Shown here piece by piece: positions 1 through 8,900 of a DNA stretch of 64,000 nucleotides (positions within the stretch are counted from its first letter, which is position 1; each line of letters begins with the position of its first letter). The stretch comes from Nocardioides carbamazepini (lineage in GTDB: Bacteria > Actinomycetota > Actinomycetes > Propionibacteriales > Nocardioidaceae): positions 128,429-192,428 of the forward strand of contig NZ_JAHTLF010000018.1 of assembly GCF_024614185.1 (NCBI RefSeq). Direction: 5' to 3'. A program made the position numbers and the translations under genes. The notes under the pieces were generated by a model. It saw nothing but the letters and a program-made list of their open reading frames with translations, was not told the origin of the DNA and searched no databases.

Positions 1-2
1 CG

Positions 3-674
3 GCGGGCCTCGACGAGCGCGCGGCCCCGCCGGCGCCGGTCCGCGAGATCGCCCGTCCGGCGCTGCTGGCCGTGGTCGTCGGCATCCTCGGCGTCGGCCT
101 GTTCTTCGGCTCGATGCTCACCTCGCTCACCTCCTTCATGGCCGACCACGGCAGCGCCGCGTCCGCCGGCCTCGTGTACGGCGTGATGGGCATCGGCTCC
201 GCGGCGCTGGCCCTCGGCGTGGCGCTGTTCCCGGCGTCGTTCTCGCTGCGCGCCCGCTGGCTGGTCTTCGGGGCCACGATGCTGGTCGGCGCCGCCCTGC
301 TGCCGTTCGCGTCGTCCGTCGCGGCGATGTGCGCGGTGCTGGTCCTCATCGGCTGCGGCATCGGGCCGACGATGGTGACCCAGTACAGCCTCGGCGCGCT
401 GCGCAGCCCGGTCGGCCGGTCCGCCACGGTCATGACGATCCTCGGCTCGGCCGTCATCGTCGGTCAGTCCCTGGCCTCTGCCGTCACCGGCACGCTGGCC
501 GACCGCGTCGGCACGTCTGCCGCCCTGGTGGTGCCGATCGCCGCCGCGCTGGTCGTCGTCGCCGCCGGTGTCGCGAACTGGGTGCTCTCGCCCCGACCGG
601 CTCTCGTGCCCCCCGACCCGGCGCAGACTGAGCTCGAGATGACGCCGACCCGGCCCGTACTGACGCTGAATTGA
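3..674 (+). CDS. MFS transporter, C-terminal part (5' end outside window)
   Basis: The frame is already open at the left edge, so only about the last 223 residues are present. The translation is a series of hydrophobic alanine/valine/glycine/leucine-rich segments (about six membrane helices) separated by short arginine-containing loops, as in the second half of a 12-helix Major Facilitator permease. The sequence PTMVTQYSLGAL in the middle is typical of drug/sugar-type MFS proteins. It probably exports a small molecule; the substrate cannot be told. The last roughly 20 codons lie inside an intergenic repeat family (see 615-811), giving a tail DPAQTELEMTPTRP that is probably not ancestral to the protein. 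It converges on hpaB. Confidence 0.8.
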   Translation, partial: AGLDERAAPPAPVREIARPALLAVVVGILGVGLFFGSMLTSLTSFMADHGSAASAGLVYGVMGIGSAALALGVALFPASFSLRARWLVFGATMLVGAALLPFASSVAAMCAVLVLIGCGIGPTMVTQYSLGALRSPVGRSATVMTILGSAVIVGQSLASAVTGTLADRVGTSAALVVPIAAALVVVAAGVANWVLSPRPALVPPDPAQTELEMTPTRPVLTLN

Positions 675-811
675 CGCTGACCCGGCGCAGATTGAACTTC
701 AGTCTGCGCCGGGTCGGCGTACGGCCGGGTTCAGTCTGCGCCGGGTCGGCGTACGGCCGGGTTCAGTCTGCGCCGGGTCGGCGGGAAATCCGACTTGATC
801 TGCGCCGGGTC
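615..811. repeat. 32-bp-period repeat locus 1, inverted units forming a hairpin
   Basis: Two direct units (615-646 and 647-678, the second degenerate) are followed by core GACCCGGCGCAGATTGAA (679-696), one base, then the reverse core TTCAGTCTGCGCCGGGTC (698-715). Three further reversed units follow at 716-747, 748-779 and 780-811, each 32 bp; the first two are identical. The 679-715 inverted repeat can fold into a hairpin with 18-bp arms and lies between convergent genes, so it could act as a bidirectional terminator. The same family recurs at 44692-44801 and 53437-53555. Confidence 0.9.
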
Positions 812-816
812 GGGCG

Positions 817-2409
817 TCAGAAGAGGTCGGGGACCGTCCAGCCGTCGAGGTCGTACTCGCCGAGGAACTCGTCGGCGAAGCCCTTCATCTGGTCGACGAT
901 GCCCCGGTTCTGGGCGGCGAAGAGCAGCTCGGCCTTCACGTTCTCGTGGTTGCCGGAGTAGTTGCGCTCGTACAGCTCGTGGCGGCCGCCGAACTCCGTG
1001 CCGATCGAGTCCCACAGTGCCTTCATCACCTTGACCCGGTCGACGGCGGTGATGCCGTTGGAGCCGCGGACGTACTTGTCGAGGTACGGGCGCACCTCGG
1101 CGGACTTGAAGTCGGCGGCACCGGAGGGCAGGTAGATCAGGCCGGAGGCGACGTCCTGCTCGATGATCTCCTTGACCCGCGGATAGCCGTGGATCATGAA
1201 CATCCGGTAGGTCAGGCCGTACTCGAGCTTCGGGATGACCGCGTCGCCCACCCACGGCTCGGGGTCGCGGGCCATCGACTCGGTCAGCGACCAGAACAGG
1301 TTGCGCCAGCCGATCACCTCGCCGACCCGGGTCTGCACGCCGCGGAAGTCCCCGGAGCCGGTCGCGTCGAGCGCCTTCATCAGCAGGCCGGCGATGAAGT
1401 CGAGCTTGACCGCGAGCCGGGTGCAGCCCTGGAAGGTGAACCGGGGCAGGAAGCCCGACTGCGGGAAGAAGGCGTTGATCCGGTCGACGTCGCCGTACAT
1501 GAAGACGTTCTCCCAGGGCACGAGCACCTTGTCGAAGACGAAGATGGTGTCGTTCTCGTCCATCCGGCTCGAGAGCGGGTAGTCGAAGGGCGTGCCGTTC
1601 TGCGCCGCCTGCTGCGTGTACGACGTGCGGCAGATCAGCTTCACACCGGGCGCGTCCATCGGCACGGTGCAGATCAGCGCGAACTGCTTCTTGCGGATCG
1701 GCAGGCCGTAGTGCGCGATGAAGTTGTAGTTCGTGATGGCCGATCCGGTCGCGACGACCTTCGCGCCGGACACGACGAGGCCGGCGTCGGTCTCCTTCTC
1801 GACCTTCATGTAGACGTCGCCCACCTCGTCCGGCGGCAGGTTGCGGTCGACGGGCGGGTTGATGATCGCGTGGTTCCAGTAGAGGACCTTCTCCTGCGAC
1901 TCGCGGTACCAGCGCTCGGCGTTGTCCTGGAAGGGCGCGTAGAGCTCCTTGTTGGCGTGCAGCGTGCCGAGGAAGCTGGCCTTGTAGTCGGGGCTGCGGC
2001 CCATCCAGCCCCATGTCATCTTCGCCCAGCGGGCGATCGCGTCGCGCTCCTTGAGCAGGTCCGCCGACGAGGTCGGGGTCTTGAAGAACGGCATGGTCAC
2101 GCCGCCGTTGCCGGTGTCGGTGGGCACGGTGAGCTCGTCGACGTGCGGTCCGGTGTGCAGGGCGTCGTACAGGCGGGCGGTCATCCGGATCGGGTTGCGG
2201 AACGCCGGGTGGGTGGTGACGTCCTCGACCCGCTCGCCGTGGAGATAGATCTCGCGGCCGTCGCGGAGGCTCTCGATGTACTCGTCGCCGGTCATCGGCC
2301 GGGACGCGAAGTTGGTCTGCCGGTTGGCGGGCGAGCCGGCGGCCGGGTTGACGGTCGGCGGGCCGTCGTCCGGTACGGCGGTGGTCTCGGGGGCGAGGGT
2401 GTCGGTCAT
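817..2409 (-). CDS. hpaB: 4-hydroxyphenylacetate 3-monooxygenase, oxygenase component (HpaB/phenol hydroxylase family)
   Basis: This 530-residue protein has the full length of the HpaB/TftD group of FADH2-dependent aromatic monooxygenases. Recognisable family sequences are MTGDEYIESLRDGREIYLHG near the N-terminus, GRSPDYKASFLG before the middle, NPPVDR, and the flavin-site stretch VATGSAITNYNFIAHYG. The enzyme ortho-hydroxylates a phenol (4-hydroxyphenylacetate or a simple phenol) using reduced FAD from a separate reductase, which is encoded just upstream (10-nt gap). The ATG is preceded by a GAGGAG ribosome-binding site overlapping the reductase stop region, so the pair is an operon. Substrate is uncertain: no ring-cleavage dioxygenase is in the window. 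The divergent AraC-type gene is the likely regulator. Confidence 0.93.
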   Translation of the reverse strand: MTDTLAPETTAVPDDGPPTVNPAAGSPANRQTNFASRPMTGDEYIESLRDGREIYLHGERVEDVTTHPAFRNPIRMTARLYDALHTGPHVDELTVPTDTGNGGVTMPFFKTPTSSADLLKERDAIARWAKMTWGWMGRSPDYKASFLGTLHANKELYAPFQDNAERWYRESQEKVLYWNHAIINPPVDRNLPPDEVGDVYMKVEKETDAGLVVSGAKVVATGSAITNYNFIAHYGLPIRKKQFALICTVPMDAPGVKLICRTSYTQQAAQNGTPFDYPLSSRMDENDTIFVFDKVLVPWENVFMYGDVDRINAFFPQSGFLPRFTFQGCTRLAVKLDFIAGLLMKALDATGSGDFRGVQTRVGEVIGWRNLFWSLTESMARDPEPWVGDAVIPKLEYGLTYRMFMIHGYPRVKEIIEQDVASGLIYLPSGAADFKSAEVRPYLDKYVRGSNGITAVDRVKVMKALWDSIGTEFGGRHELYERNYSGNHENVKAELLFAAQNRGIVDQMKGFADEFLGEYDLDGWTVPDLF

Positions 2410-2419
2410 CGGGATCTCC

Positions 2420-3001
2420 TCAGTAGTGGGTGTCGGCCGGGACGAGCGCCCGTCCGTGGTGGAGGGGTGCGAACTCGGTGGTCGCGTCGAACCAGCCGGT
2501 GTGGGGGTCGTCCTGGCAGCCGAGCCACACGACGTCGGACGAGCGGCTGCCGATCTGGTGGAAGGCGCTGTCGTGGAACAGCAGGGGCGGTCGCCCGGTG
2601 GTGAGCACGTCGACCACCTCGCCGAGGAACAGCAGGTGGTCGCCGCCGTCGTCGACGCGCCAGGGGCGGCAGGTGATCGTGGCCGCCGTACCGCGCAGCG
2701 TCGGCGCGGCAGCGCCGTCGCACCAGGGGAGCGGGTCGGGGCTCGGCCGGCCGGCGAAGTGCATCGCCACGTCGACCTGGTCGGTGGCCAGGATGTTGAC
2801 GGCGAAGGCCGCGCCGTCGAGGTACTGCGCCGCCTTCGACGTCCGGGTCAGCGCCACCTGGACCAGGGGCGGGTCGAGCGAGATCGGCGTGAAGGCGGTG
2901 ACGGTCGCGCCGTGGTGGGCGCCGTCCGGCGTCCGGCAGGTGATCACGGTGACGCCGGTCGCGAAGCGGCCGAAGGTCGACCGCAGGGTGCGCGGGTCCA
3001 T
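2420..3001 (-). CDS. hpaC: Flavin reductase (HpaC-like) partner of the monooxygenase
   Basis: The 193-residue protein belongs to the flavin-reductase-like, FMN-binding split-barrel family. It starts with the classic RSTFGRFATGVTVITC, followed by GATVTAFTPISLDPPLVQVAL and FAVNILATDQ. It supplies FADH2 or FMNH2 to HpaB by oxidising NAD(P)H. The ATG has a good GGAGGAG site six bases upstream. It is the first gene of a two-gene operon with hpaB. The upstream region (3002-3196) also serves the AraC-type gene and contains a TCCGGAT direct repeat at 3108-3114 and 3143-3149, which could be an AraC half-site pair (weak inference). Confidence 0.92.
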   Translation of the reverse strand: MDPRTLRSTFGRFATGVTVITCRTPDGAHHGATVTAFTPISLDPPLVQVALTRTSKAAQYLDGAAFAVNILATDQVDVAMHFAGRPSPDPLPWCDGAAAPTLRGTAATITCRPWRVDDGGDHLLFLGEVVDVLTTGRPPLLFHDSAFHQIGSRSSDVVWLGCQDDPHTGWFDATTEFAPLHHGRALVPADTHY

Positions 3002-3196
3002 GGGCGCTCCTCCGTCGGGCTCGGGGACCGCCGGTGGTGGCGGTCACGGTGAGCCGGGACGCTAGGCCGGTACGACGGCCCCCGCGATCCACTCCGCGAA
3101 GGCCCTGTCCGGATTGCGCAGTGGGTTGGATCGGGTGCGTTTTCCGGATGACGGAGTTCGCCTACTGTGAGCGTTGTCACGCGAAGGGGGTGGATC

Positions 3197-4132
3197 ATGA
3201 GCGCGACCGGCACCGTCTCCGCGTCCTCCGACGAGCTCGGCGACTTCTCCGACGCCGTGGCCCGTGCGTACTTCCCCCACCGGCTGCTCGTGAAGGGCCG
3301 CGCGACCGGGCCCGCCGACCTGCGCGCCGTCGACCTCGGCCCGGTGCGCCTGGCCCGGATCGGCTGGGGCTCAGAGGTCTCGGTCGAGTCCGACCATCCC
3401 GAGGCGTGGGCGGTCAACGTGCCCCGCAGCGGCGTCCTCGAGGCACAGATCGGTGCCCACCACGTGCTCTCCCTCGACGGGCAGGCCACGGTCTGCCCGC
3501 CCAACGAGGAGACCCGGATGACCCGCTGGTCGGCCGACTGCTCGATCGTCGGGATGCGCGTGGACCGGGCCTATCTGGTCGAGGAGGTGGCCGCTCTCGT
3601 CGGTCTCCACACCGATCGGCTCCCCGCCCAGCTCGACCTGCGCACCGACGGCGGCCGGGCTTGGCTCGGGCTGCTGGCCTCGATCGGCACCGAGGCGTTG
3701 CGCAACCCCGCCCTCGCGCGCGACGACCGGGTCGCCCGCCGGCTCGCGGCGACGCTCACTGCGGCCTTCGTCGCCGCGTCCTTCCCGGACGAGCCCGGCT
3801 GCGGCACGATCCGGCCCCGGATCGTGTCCCGCGTCGTCGAGGCGATCGAGGCTGACCCCGCGCGCGACTGGACCGCCGCCGAGCTGGCCCGCGAGGCCGG
3901 CGTCGGCATCCGCCGGCTGCAGCAGGGCTTCCAGCGCTACCTCGGCCACACCCCGACCCAGCACCTGCTCACGGTCCGGCTCGAGCGGGCGCACACCGAC
4001 CTGCTCGCCACCACCGAGAGCAGCGTCGCCGACGTCGCCGGTCGCTGGGGGTTCGCCCACCTCGGACGGTTCGCGGCGTCCTACCGCGACCGGTACGGCG
4101 TCGCGCCGTCCGTCACGCTTCGCGGGCGTTAG
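3197..4132 (+). CDS. AraC-family transcriptional regulator
   Basis: A 311-residue protein with an N-terminal cupin-like sensing domain (AraC-binding-like family, about residues 20-190) and a C-terminal double helix-turn-helix of the AraC/XylS type, containing AAELAREAGVGIRRLQQGFQRY and the second helix pair ending SYRDRYGVAPS. The ATG at 3197 was chosen over an upstream in-frame GTG (3167) because GAAGGGGG lies just ahead of it. Divergent orientation from hpaC-hpaB makes it the probable activator of that operon, responding to an aromatic compound (inference). Its 3' end overlaps the convergent sigma-factor gene by 20 bp. Confidence 0.9.
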   Translation: MSATGTVSASSDELGDFSDAVARAYFPHRLLVKGRATGPADLRAVDLGPVRLARIGWGSEVSVESDHPEAWAVNVPRSGVLEAQIGAHHVLSLDGQATVCPPNEETRMTRWSADCSIVGMRVDRAYLVEEVAALVGLHTDRLPAQLDLRTDGGRAWLGLLASIGTEALRNPALARDDRVARRLAATLTAAFVAASFPDEPGCGTIRPRIVSRVVEAIEADPARDWTAAELAREAGVGIRRLQQGFQRYLGHTPTQHLLTVRLERAHTDLLATTESSVADVAGRWGFAHLGRFAASYRDRYGVAPSVTLRGR

Positions 4133-5384
4133 CCGCCCTGCGCTCCAGCAGCGCGCGCTCGTCCGCGTTGCGGGTACGCCGGGCCGCCTCGGTGAACGCA
4201 GCGGCCGCCTCGGCGTGCCGGCCGGAGCGGTCGAGCAGGTCGCCGCGGACGCTGGGCAGCAGCGGCGAGTCGCGCAGTGCGTCGTCCGGCAGGGCGGCCA
4301 GCACGGCGAGCCCGGCGGCCGGACCGGCGGCCCGACCGTGGGCCACTGCACGGTTGACCTCGACGACCGGGCCGGGGGCGGCGTGGGCGAGGACGTCGTA
4401 CAGGCGCGCGATACGCCGCCAGTCGGTCGCGTCGGCGGTCGCGGCCCGCGCGTGCTCGGCGGCGATCGCGGCCTGCAGGTAGTAGCGGCCGATCGGTACG
4501 CCGCGCGCGGCGATCTCCTCGGCGCGGGTGAGGGCGGCCAGGCCCCGGCGGATGAGCAGCTCGTCCCAGCGGCCGCGGTCCTGGTCGTCCAGCAGCACAG
4601 GTGCTCCGGCGGCGTCGGTGCGGGCGGGCAGGCGGGAGCCCTGGAGCTCGAGCAGCGCCTGCAGTCCGTGCACCTCGGGCTCGTCGGGCGCCAGCTCGGC
4701 CAGCAGCCGGGCCAGCCGGATCGCCTCCGCCACGAGGTCGGGCCGGGTCCAGTCGTCACCGGCCGTGGCGACGTACCCCTCGGTGAAGACGAGGTAGACG
4801 ACCGCCATGGCGTCGTCGAGTCGCTCGGTGCGCTCGGCGCCGGTCGGCAGGTCCAGCTGGGCGCCGGCCTCGGCGAGGGTGCGCTTGGCGCGCGAGATCC
4901 GCTGGCCCATCGTGGCATCGGGCACGAGGAAGCCCCGCGCGATCTCGGTCGTGGTCAGGCCGCCGACCAGCCGCAGTGTCAGTGCGGCGCGCGACTCGGG
5001 CGTGAGCGCGGGGTGGCAGCACAGGAAGATCAGGCGCAGGACGTCGTCCTCGATGTGGTCCACCTGGGCATCCAGGTCGGGCATCGGGCTCACCTCCCCT
5101 GCGGCCTGTGCGGCATGGCCGAGCTCGTCGGTCTTGCGGCGCAGCGTCTCGGCGCGCCGGATGTGGTCGATCCCGCGGCGCTTGGCGGTGGTCATCAGCC
5201 AGGCCGCCGGATTGTCGGGGACGCCCTTGCCTGGCCACTGCTCGAGGGCGGCGACCAGCGCGTCCTGCGCGATGTCTTCGGCGAGCTCGACGTCCCGGGT
5301 CATCCGGGCCAGCGCGCCGACCAGGCGCGCCGACTCGAGCCGCCAGGTGGCGGTGATCGCGTCGGCGGTGGTGGCGTCGGCCAT
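4113..5384 (-). CDS. ECF42-type RNA polymerase sigma factor with long C-terminal extension
   Basis: The 423-residue protein begins with sigma region 2 (VELAEDIAQDALVAALEQWP, then PAAWLMTTAKRRGIDHIRR) and region 4 (LTLRLVGGLTTTEIARGFLV and MGQRISRAKRTL). A helical TPR-like extension of more than 200 residues follows (DUF6596-type), which defines the ECF42 group. ECF42 factors have no classical anti-sigma factor and are encoded next to DGPF/YCII proteins, exactly as here (5461-5838 lies directly upstream). The start ATG has no Shine-Dalgarno; instead a perfect hairpin abuts it (5385-5407). The factor probably transcribes its DGPF neighbour. Confidence 0.92.
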   Translation of the reverse strand: MADATTADAITATWRLESARLVGALARMTRDVELAEDIAQDALVAALEQWPGKGVPDNPAAWLMTTAKRRGIDHIRRAETLRRKTDELGHAAQAAGEVSPMPDLDAQVDHIEDDVLRLIFLCCHPALTPESRAALTLRLVGGLTTTEIARGFLVPDATMGQRISRAKRTLAEAGAQLDLPTGAERTERLDDAMAVVYLVFTEGYVATAGDDWTRPDLVAEAIRLARLLAELAPDEPEVHGLQALLELQGSRLPARTDAAGAPVLLDDQDRGRWDELLIRRGLAALTRAEEIAARGVPIGRYYLQAAIAAEHARAATADATDWRRIARLYDVLAHAAPGPVVEVNRAVAHGRAAGPAAGLAVLAALPDDALRDSPLLPSVRGDLLDRSGRHAEAAAAFTEAARRTRNADERALLERRAANAREA

Positions 5385-5407
5385 GCGGCCAGCCTAGGGC
5401 TGGCCGC
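5385..5407 (-). promoter_or_regulatory. Perfect hairpin abutting the sigma-factor start codon
   Basis: GCGGCCAGCC (5385-5394), loop TAG, GGCTGGCCGC (5398-5407): 10-bp perfect arms with a 3-nt loop. On the mRNA the stem ends immediately before the ATG, and no ribosome-binding site can be seen. It could terminate the DGPF transcript, restrict translation of the sigma factor, or both. Confidence 0.6.
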
Positions 5408-5460
5408 ACGGCAGGCGCCGTCAGTCCCGGCTCAGCCGGGCTCGGCTCGGCTCAGGCGGC

Positions 5461-5838
5461 TCAGGCGTCGGACGGGGTCGGCCCCTCGTCCGGGATCTGG
5501 CGCAGGCTGGCGACCATCGAGCACTCGGGCCAGTGCTTCGCGTGCAGGTCGGCGAACTCCTGCTGGCCGGCGATCGCCTCCTCGAGGCTGTCGTACTGCA
5601 GCAGCGCCCAACCGCCGACGGCCTCCCGGGCCTCGGCGTAGGGGCCGTCGACCCGGGTGACCTCGCCCTTGCGGACCACGAAGTTCACGGCGTCCTCGAG
5701 GCCGAACAGGCCGCCACCGTCGAGGAAGTGGCCTTGCTGCGCCTGCTCGCCGATGTAGGTGTCCATCGCGTCGAACAGCGCCTGCGGCGGGTTGCCCTGT
5801 CCCTCTTCCATCCGCACGAAACCCATGAAACGCGGCAT
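5461..5838 (-). CDS. DGPF/YCII-family protein paired with ECF42 sigma factor
   Basis: A 125-residue alpha/beta-barrel protein of the YCII-related (DGPF) family. The characteristic sequence is VDGPYAEAREAVGGWALLQYDSLEEA, with the DGPYAE core. The ATG at 5838 was chosen because GAAGAAGGA precedes it; the reading frame extends upstream without support. Biochemical role is unknown for these partners; they are the standard regulon member of ECF42 sigma factors. The sigma gene lies 76 bp downstream on the same strand. A TGTCGA/CGAC promoter element (5883-5909) matches the type of sequence reported for ECF42 targets. Confidence 0.9.
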   Translation of the reverse strand: MPRFMGFVRMEEGQGNPPQALFDAMDTYIGEQAQQGHFLDGGGLFGLEDAVNFVVRKGEVTRVDGPYAEAREAVGGWALLQYDSLEEAIAGQQEFADLHAKHWPECSMVASLRQIPDEGPTPSDA

Positions 5839-5882
5839 CTCGATCAGTCCTTCTTCTCGTAGGTGAGTGCTTACGAACCTAC

Positions 5883-5909
5883 GTCGAACGACCGACCGGG
5901 GTTTCGACA
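5883..5909 (-). promoter_or_regulatory. Candidate ECF42-dependent promoter of the DGPF gene
   Basis: On the minus strand TGTCGA (5909-5904) is followed after 17 bases by CGAC (5886-5883), about 45 bp upstream of the DGPF start. As I recall, ECF42 target promoters carry a TGTCGA -35 and a CGTC/CGAC-like -10. Assignment rests on this resemblance and on the gene pairing. Confidence 0.5.
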
Positions 5910-5959
5910 TCGGGTCTGGAACTGTCTCATCCCGTGATGAAGCCGCAGCCCGGCGAGCC

Positions 5960-8900
5960 TCAGACGTTGCGGCGGTACTGCCCACCGACCTCGAAGAACG
6001 CCTCGGTGACCTGGCCGAGCGAGCAGACCCGGGCGGCATCCATGAGGACGGCGAAGATGTTCTCGCCGTTGGTCGCCGCCTCCTTGAGCCGGGTGATGGC
6101 AGCGGTGGCGTCGTCGGTGTGGCGGGCCTGGAAGTCGCGCAGTCGGACCAGCTGGGAGTCCTTCTCCTCGGTGGTGGCGCGGGCCAGCTCGATCTCGTCG
6201 GGCGTGCCGTCGCCGCTCTCGGGCGCCCGGAAGGTGTTGACGCCGATGATCGGCAGGGTGCCGTCGTGCTTGCGGTGCTCGTAGAGCATCGACTCGTCCT
6301 GGATCCGGCCGCGCTGGTAGCCGGTCTCCATCGCGCCGAGGACGCCGCCGCGCTCGGAGATCCGGTCGAACTCGGTGAGCACGGCGGTCTCGACGAGGTC
6401 GGTGAGCTCGTCGACGACGTACGAGCCCTGCAGCGGGTTCTCGTTCGACGCCAGGCCCCACTCGCGGTTGATGATCAGCTGGATCGCGAGGGCGCGGCGC
6501 ACCGACTCGGTCGACGGGGTGGTGACGGCCTCGTCGTAGGCGTTGGTGTGCAGCGAGTTGGCGTTGTCGTAGATCGCGATGAGCGCCTGCAGCGTGGTGC
6601 GGATGTCGTTGAAGTCCATCTCCTGCGCGTGCAGGGAGCGTCCGGACGTCTGCACGTGGTACTTCAGCTTCTGGGAGCGCTCGTTGGCGCCGTACCGGTC
6701 GCGCATCGCGATCGCCCAGATCCGGCGGGCGACCCGGCCGATCACGGTGTACTCCGGGTCCATCCCGTTGGAGAAGAAGAAGGACAGGTTCGGTGCGAAG
6801 TCGTCGATGTCCATGCCGCGCGCGAGGTACGACTCGACGTAGGTGAAGCCGTTGGCCAGGGTGAACGCGAGCTGGCTGATCGGGTTCGCCCCGGCCTCGG
6901 CGATGTGGTAGCCGGAGATGGACACCGAGTAGAAGTTGCGCACCTGCTGCTGGATGAACCACTCCTGGATGTCGGCCATGCAGCGCAGTGAGAACTCCGT
7001 GGAGAACAGGCAGGTGTTCTGGCCCTGGTCCTCCTTGAGGATGTCGGCCTGGACGGTGCCGCGCACCGTCTTGATCGCCTCGTACGGGTCGAGGCCGCGC
7101 TCGCGGGCCTGGTCCATCGCGGCGTTGAGGTAGAAGGCGAGGACCGTCGGAGCCGGGCCGTTGATCGTCATCGACACCGAGGTGCTGGGGGCGAGCAGGT
7201 CGAAGCCGTCGTAGAGCGCCTTCATGTCCTCGAGCGTCGCGACGGAGACGCCGGAGGTGCCGACCTTGCCGTAGATGTCGGGCCGCTCGTCGGGGTCGCG
7301 GCCGTAGAGGGTGACCGAGTCGAAGGCCGTCGAGAGCCGGGTGACGTCGTGGTGCGCGGAGAGGAGCTTGAAGCGCTTGTTGGTGCGGAACGGGTCGCCC
7401 TCGCCGGCGAACATCCGCGCCGGGTCCTCGTCGGCGCGCTTGAACGGGAACACGCCCGCCGTGTAGGGGAAGTGGCCGGGCAGGTTCTCCCGCCGCCAGA
7501 ACCGGACGAGCTCGCCGTGGTCCTCGAACCGGGGTACGGCGACCCGCGGCACCCGGTTGCCGGCGAGCGACGCGCGGCCCTTGGTCGCGGTGTCCTCGTC
7601 GTACGACGCCACGACGCCCGGCCACGCGGCGAGCTGGTCGCGGACGTCGAGGGGGAGGTCGTCGTTGGCGCGGGCGGCCGCGGCGGCGAGGTCCTCGATC
7701 ACGCCGACCTGCTCGGCGAGCTCGTCGGCGACGGCCGTGAACCGCTGGGCGCGCCTGGCCTTCTCGACGAGGACCTCGGTCTCGGCGTGGTAGCCGCGGA
7801 TCGTCTCGGCGATCTCCGCGAGATAGCGCACCCGGTCGGCGGGCAGCACGGTCTGGATGCGGGTCGACCTCTTCCCCTCGACCGGGGCCAGCAGACCCTC
7901 GCCCACGGGGAGGCCCCGGCCGGCGAGCAGGCCGCGCAGGTGCTGGTAGAGGGCCGTCACGCCGTCGTCGTCGAAGGTCGCCGCCGACGTGCCGAAGACC
8001 GGCATGTCGGCAGGCTGCTGCCCGAACGCCTCGCGGTTGCGGACCATCTGCCGCCCGACGTCGCGCATCGCGTCCGCGGCGCCGCGGCGCTCGAACTTGT
8101 TGATCGCGACCGCGTCGGCGAAGTCGAGCATGTCGATCTTCTCCAGCTGCGAGGCCGCACCGAACTCGGGCGTCATGACGTAGAGCGAGGTGTCGACGAA
8201 CGGCACGATCGCGGCGTCGCCCTGGCCGATGCCGGGGGTCTCGACGACCACCAGGTCGAAGCCGGCGGCCTTGATCACGGTGAGCACGTCGACCAGGTGC
8301 TCGGGGACCTCGTGGGCGCCACGGGTGGCGAGGCTGCGGAAGTAGACCTGGTTGCGGTCCAGGCCGTGACCGGACAGGTCGAGGCTGTTCATCCGGATCC
8401 GGTCGCCGAGCAGCGCACCGCCACCCTTGCGCCGGGTCGGGTCGACGGCCAGCACCGCCACGCGGACCTTGTCCTGCTGGTCGACCCGCAGCCGGCGTAC
8501 CAGCTCGTCGGTGAGGCTGGACTTGCCGGAGCCGCCGGTGCCGGTGATGCCGAGGACGGGTACGGCGTGGGCCGCGGCCGCCTCGGAGAGCCGGTCGAGC
8601 AGGTCCTGGTCGAGCCGGCCGAGCTCGGCACCCGTGATCGCCCGGGCGAGCGCCGCGCGGTCACCGCTGAGCACCTGCTCCGCGGTGACGCCGCCGGTCT
8701 CCCACAGGTCGGTGTCGCACGCCTCGACGACGGTGTTGACCATGCCCGGCAGGCCGAGGCGCTGGCCGTCCTCGGGCGAGAAGATGGTGACGCCCGAGCT
8801 GCGCAGCCGGTCGATCTCGTCGTGGACGATGACGCCGCCCCCGCCGCCGACGACCTTGATGTGGCCGGCGCCGCGCTCGCGGAGCAGCTGGGTGAGGTAC

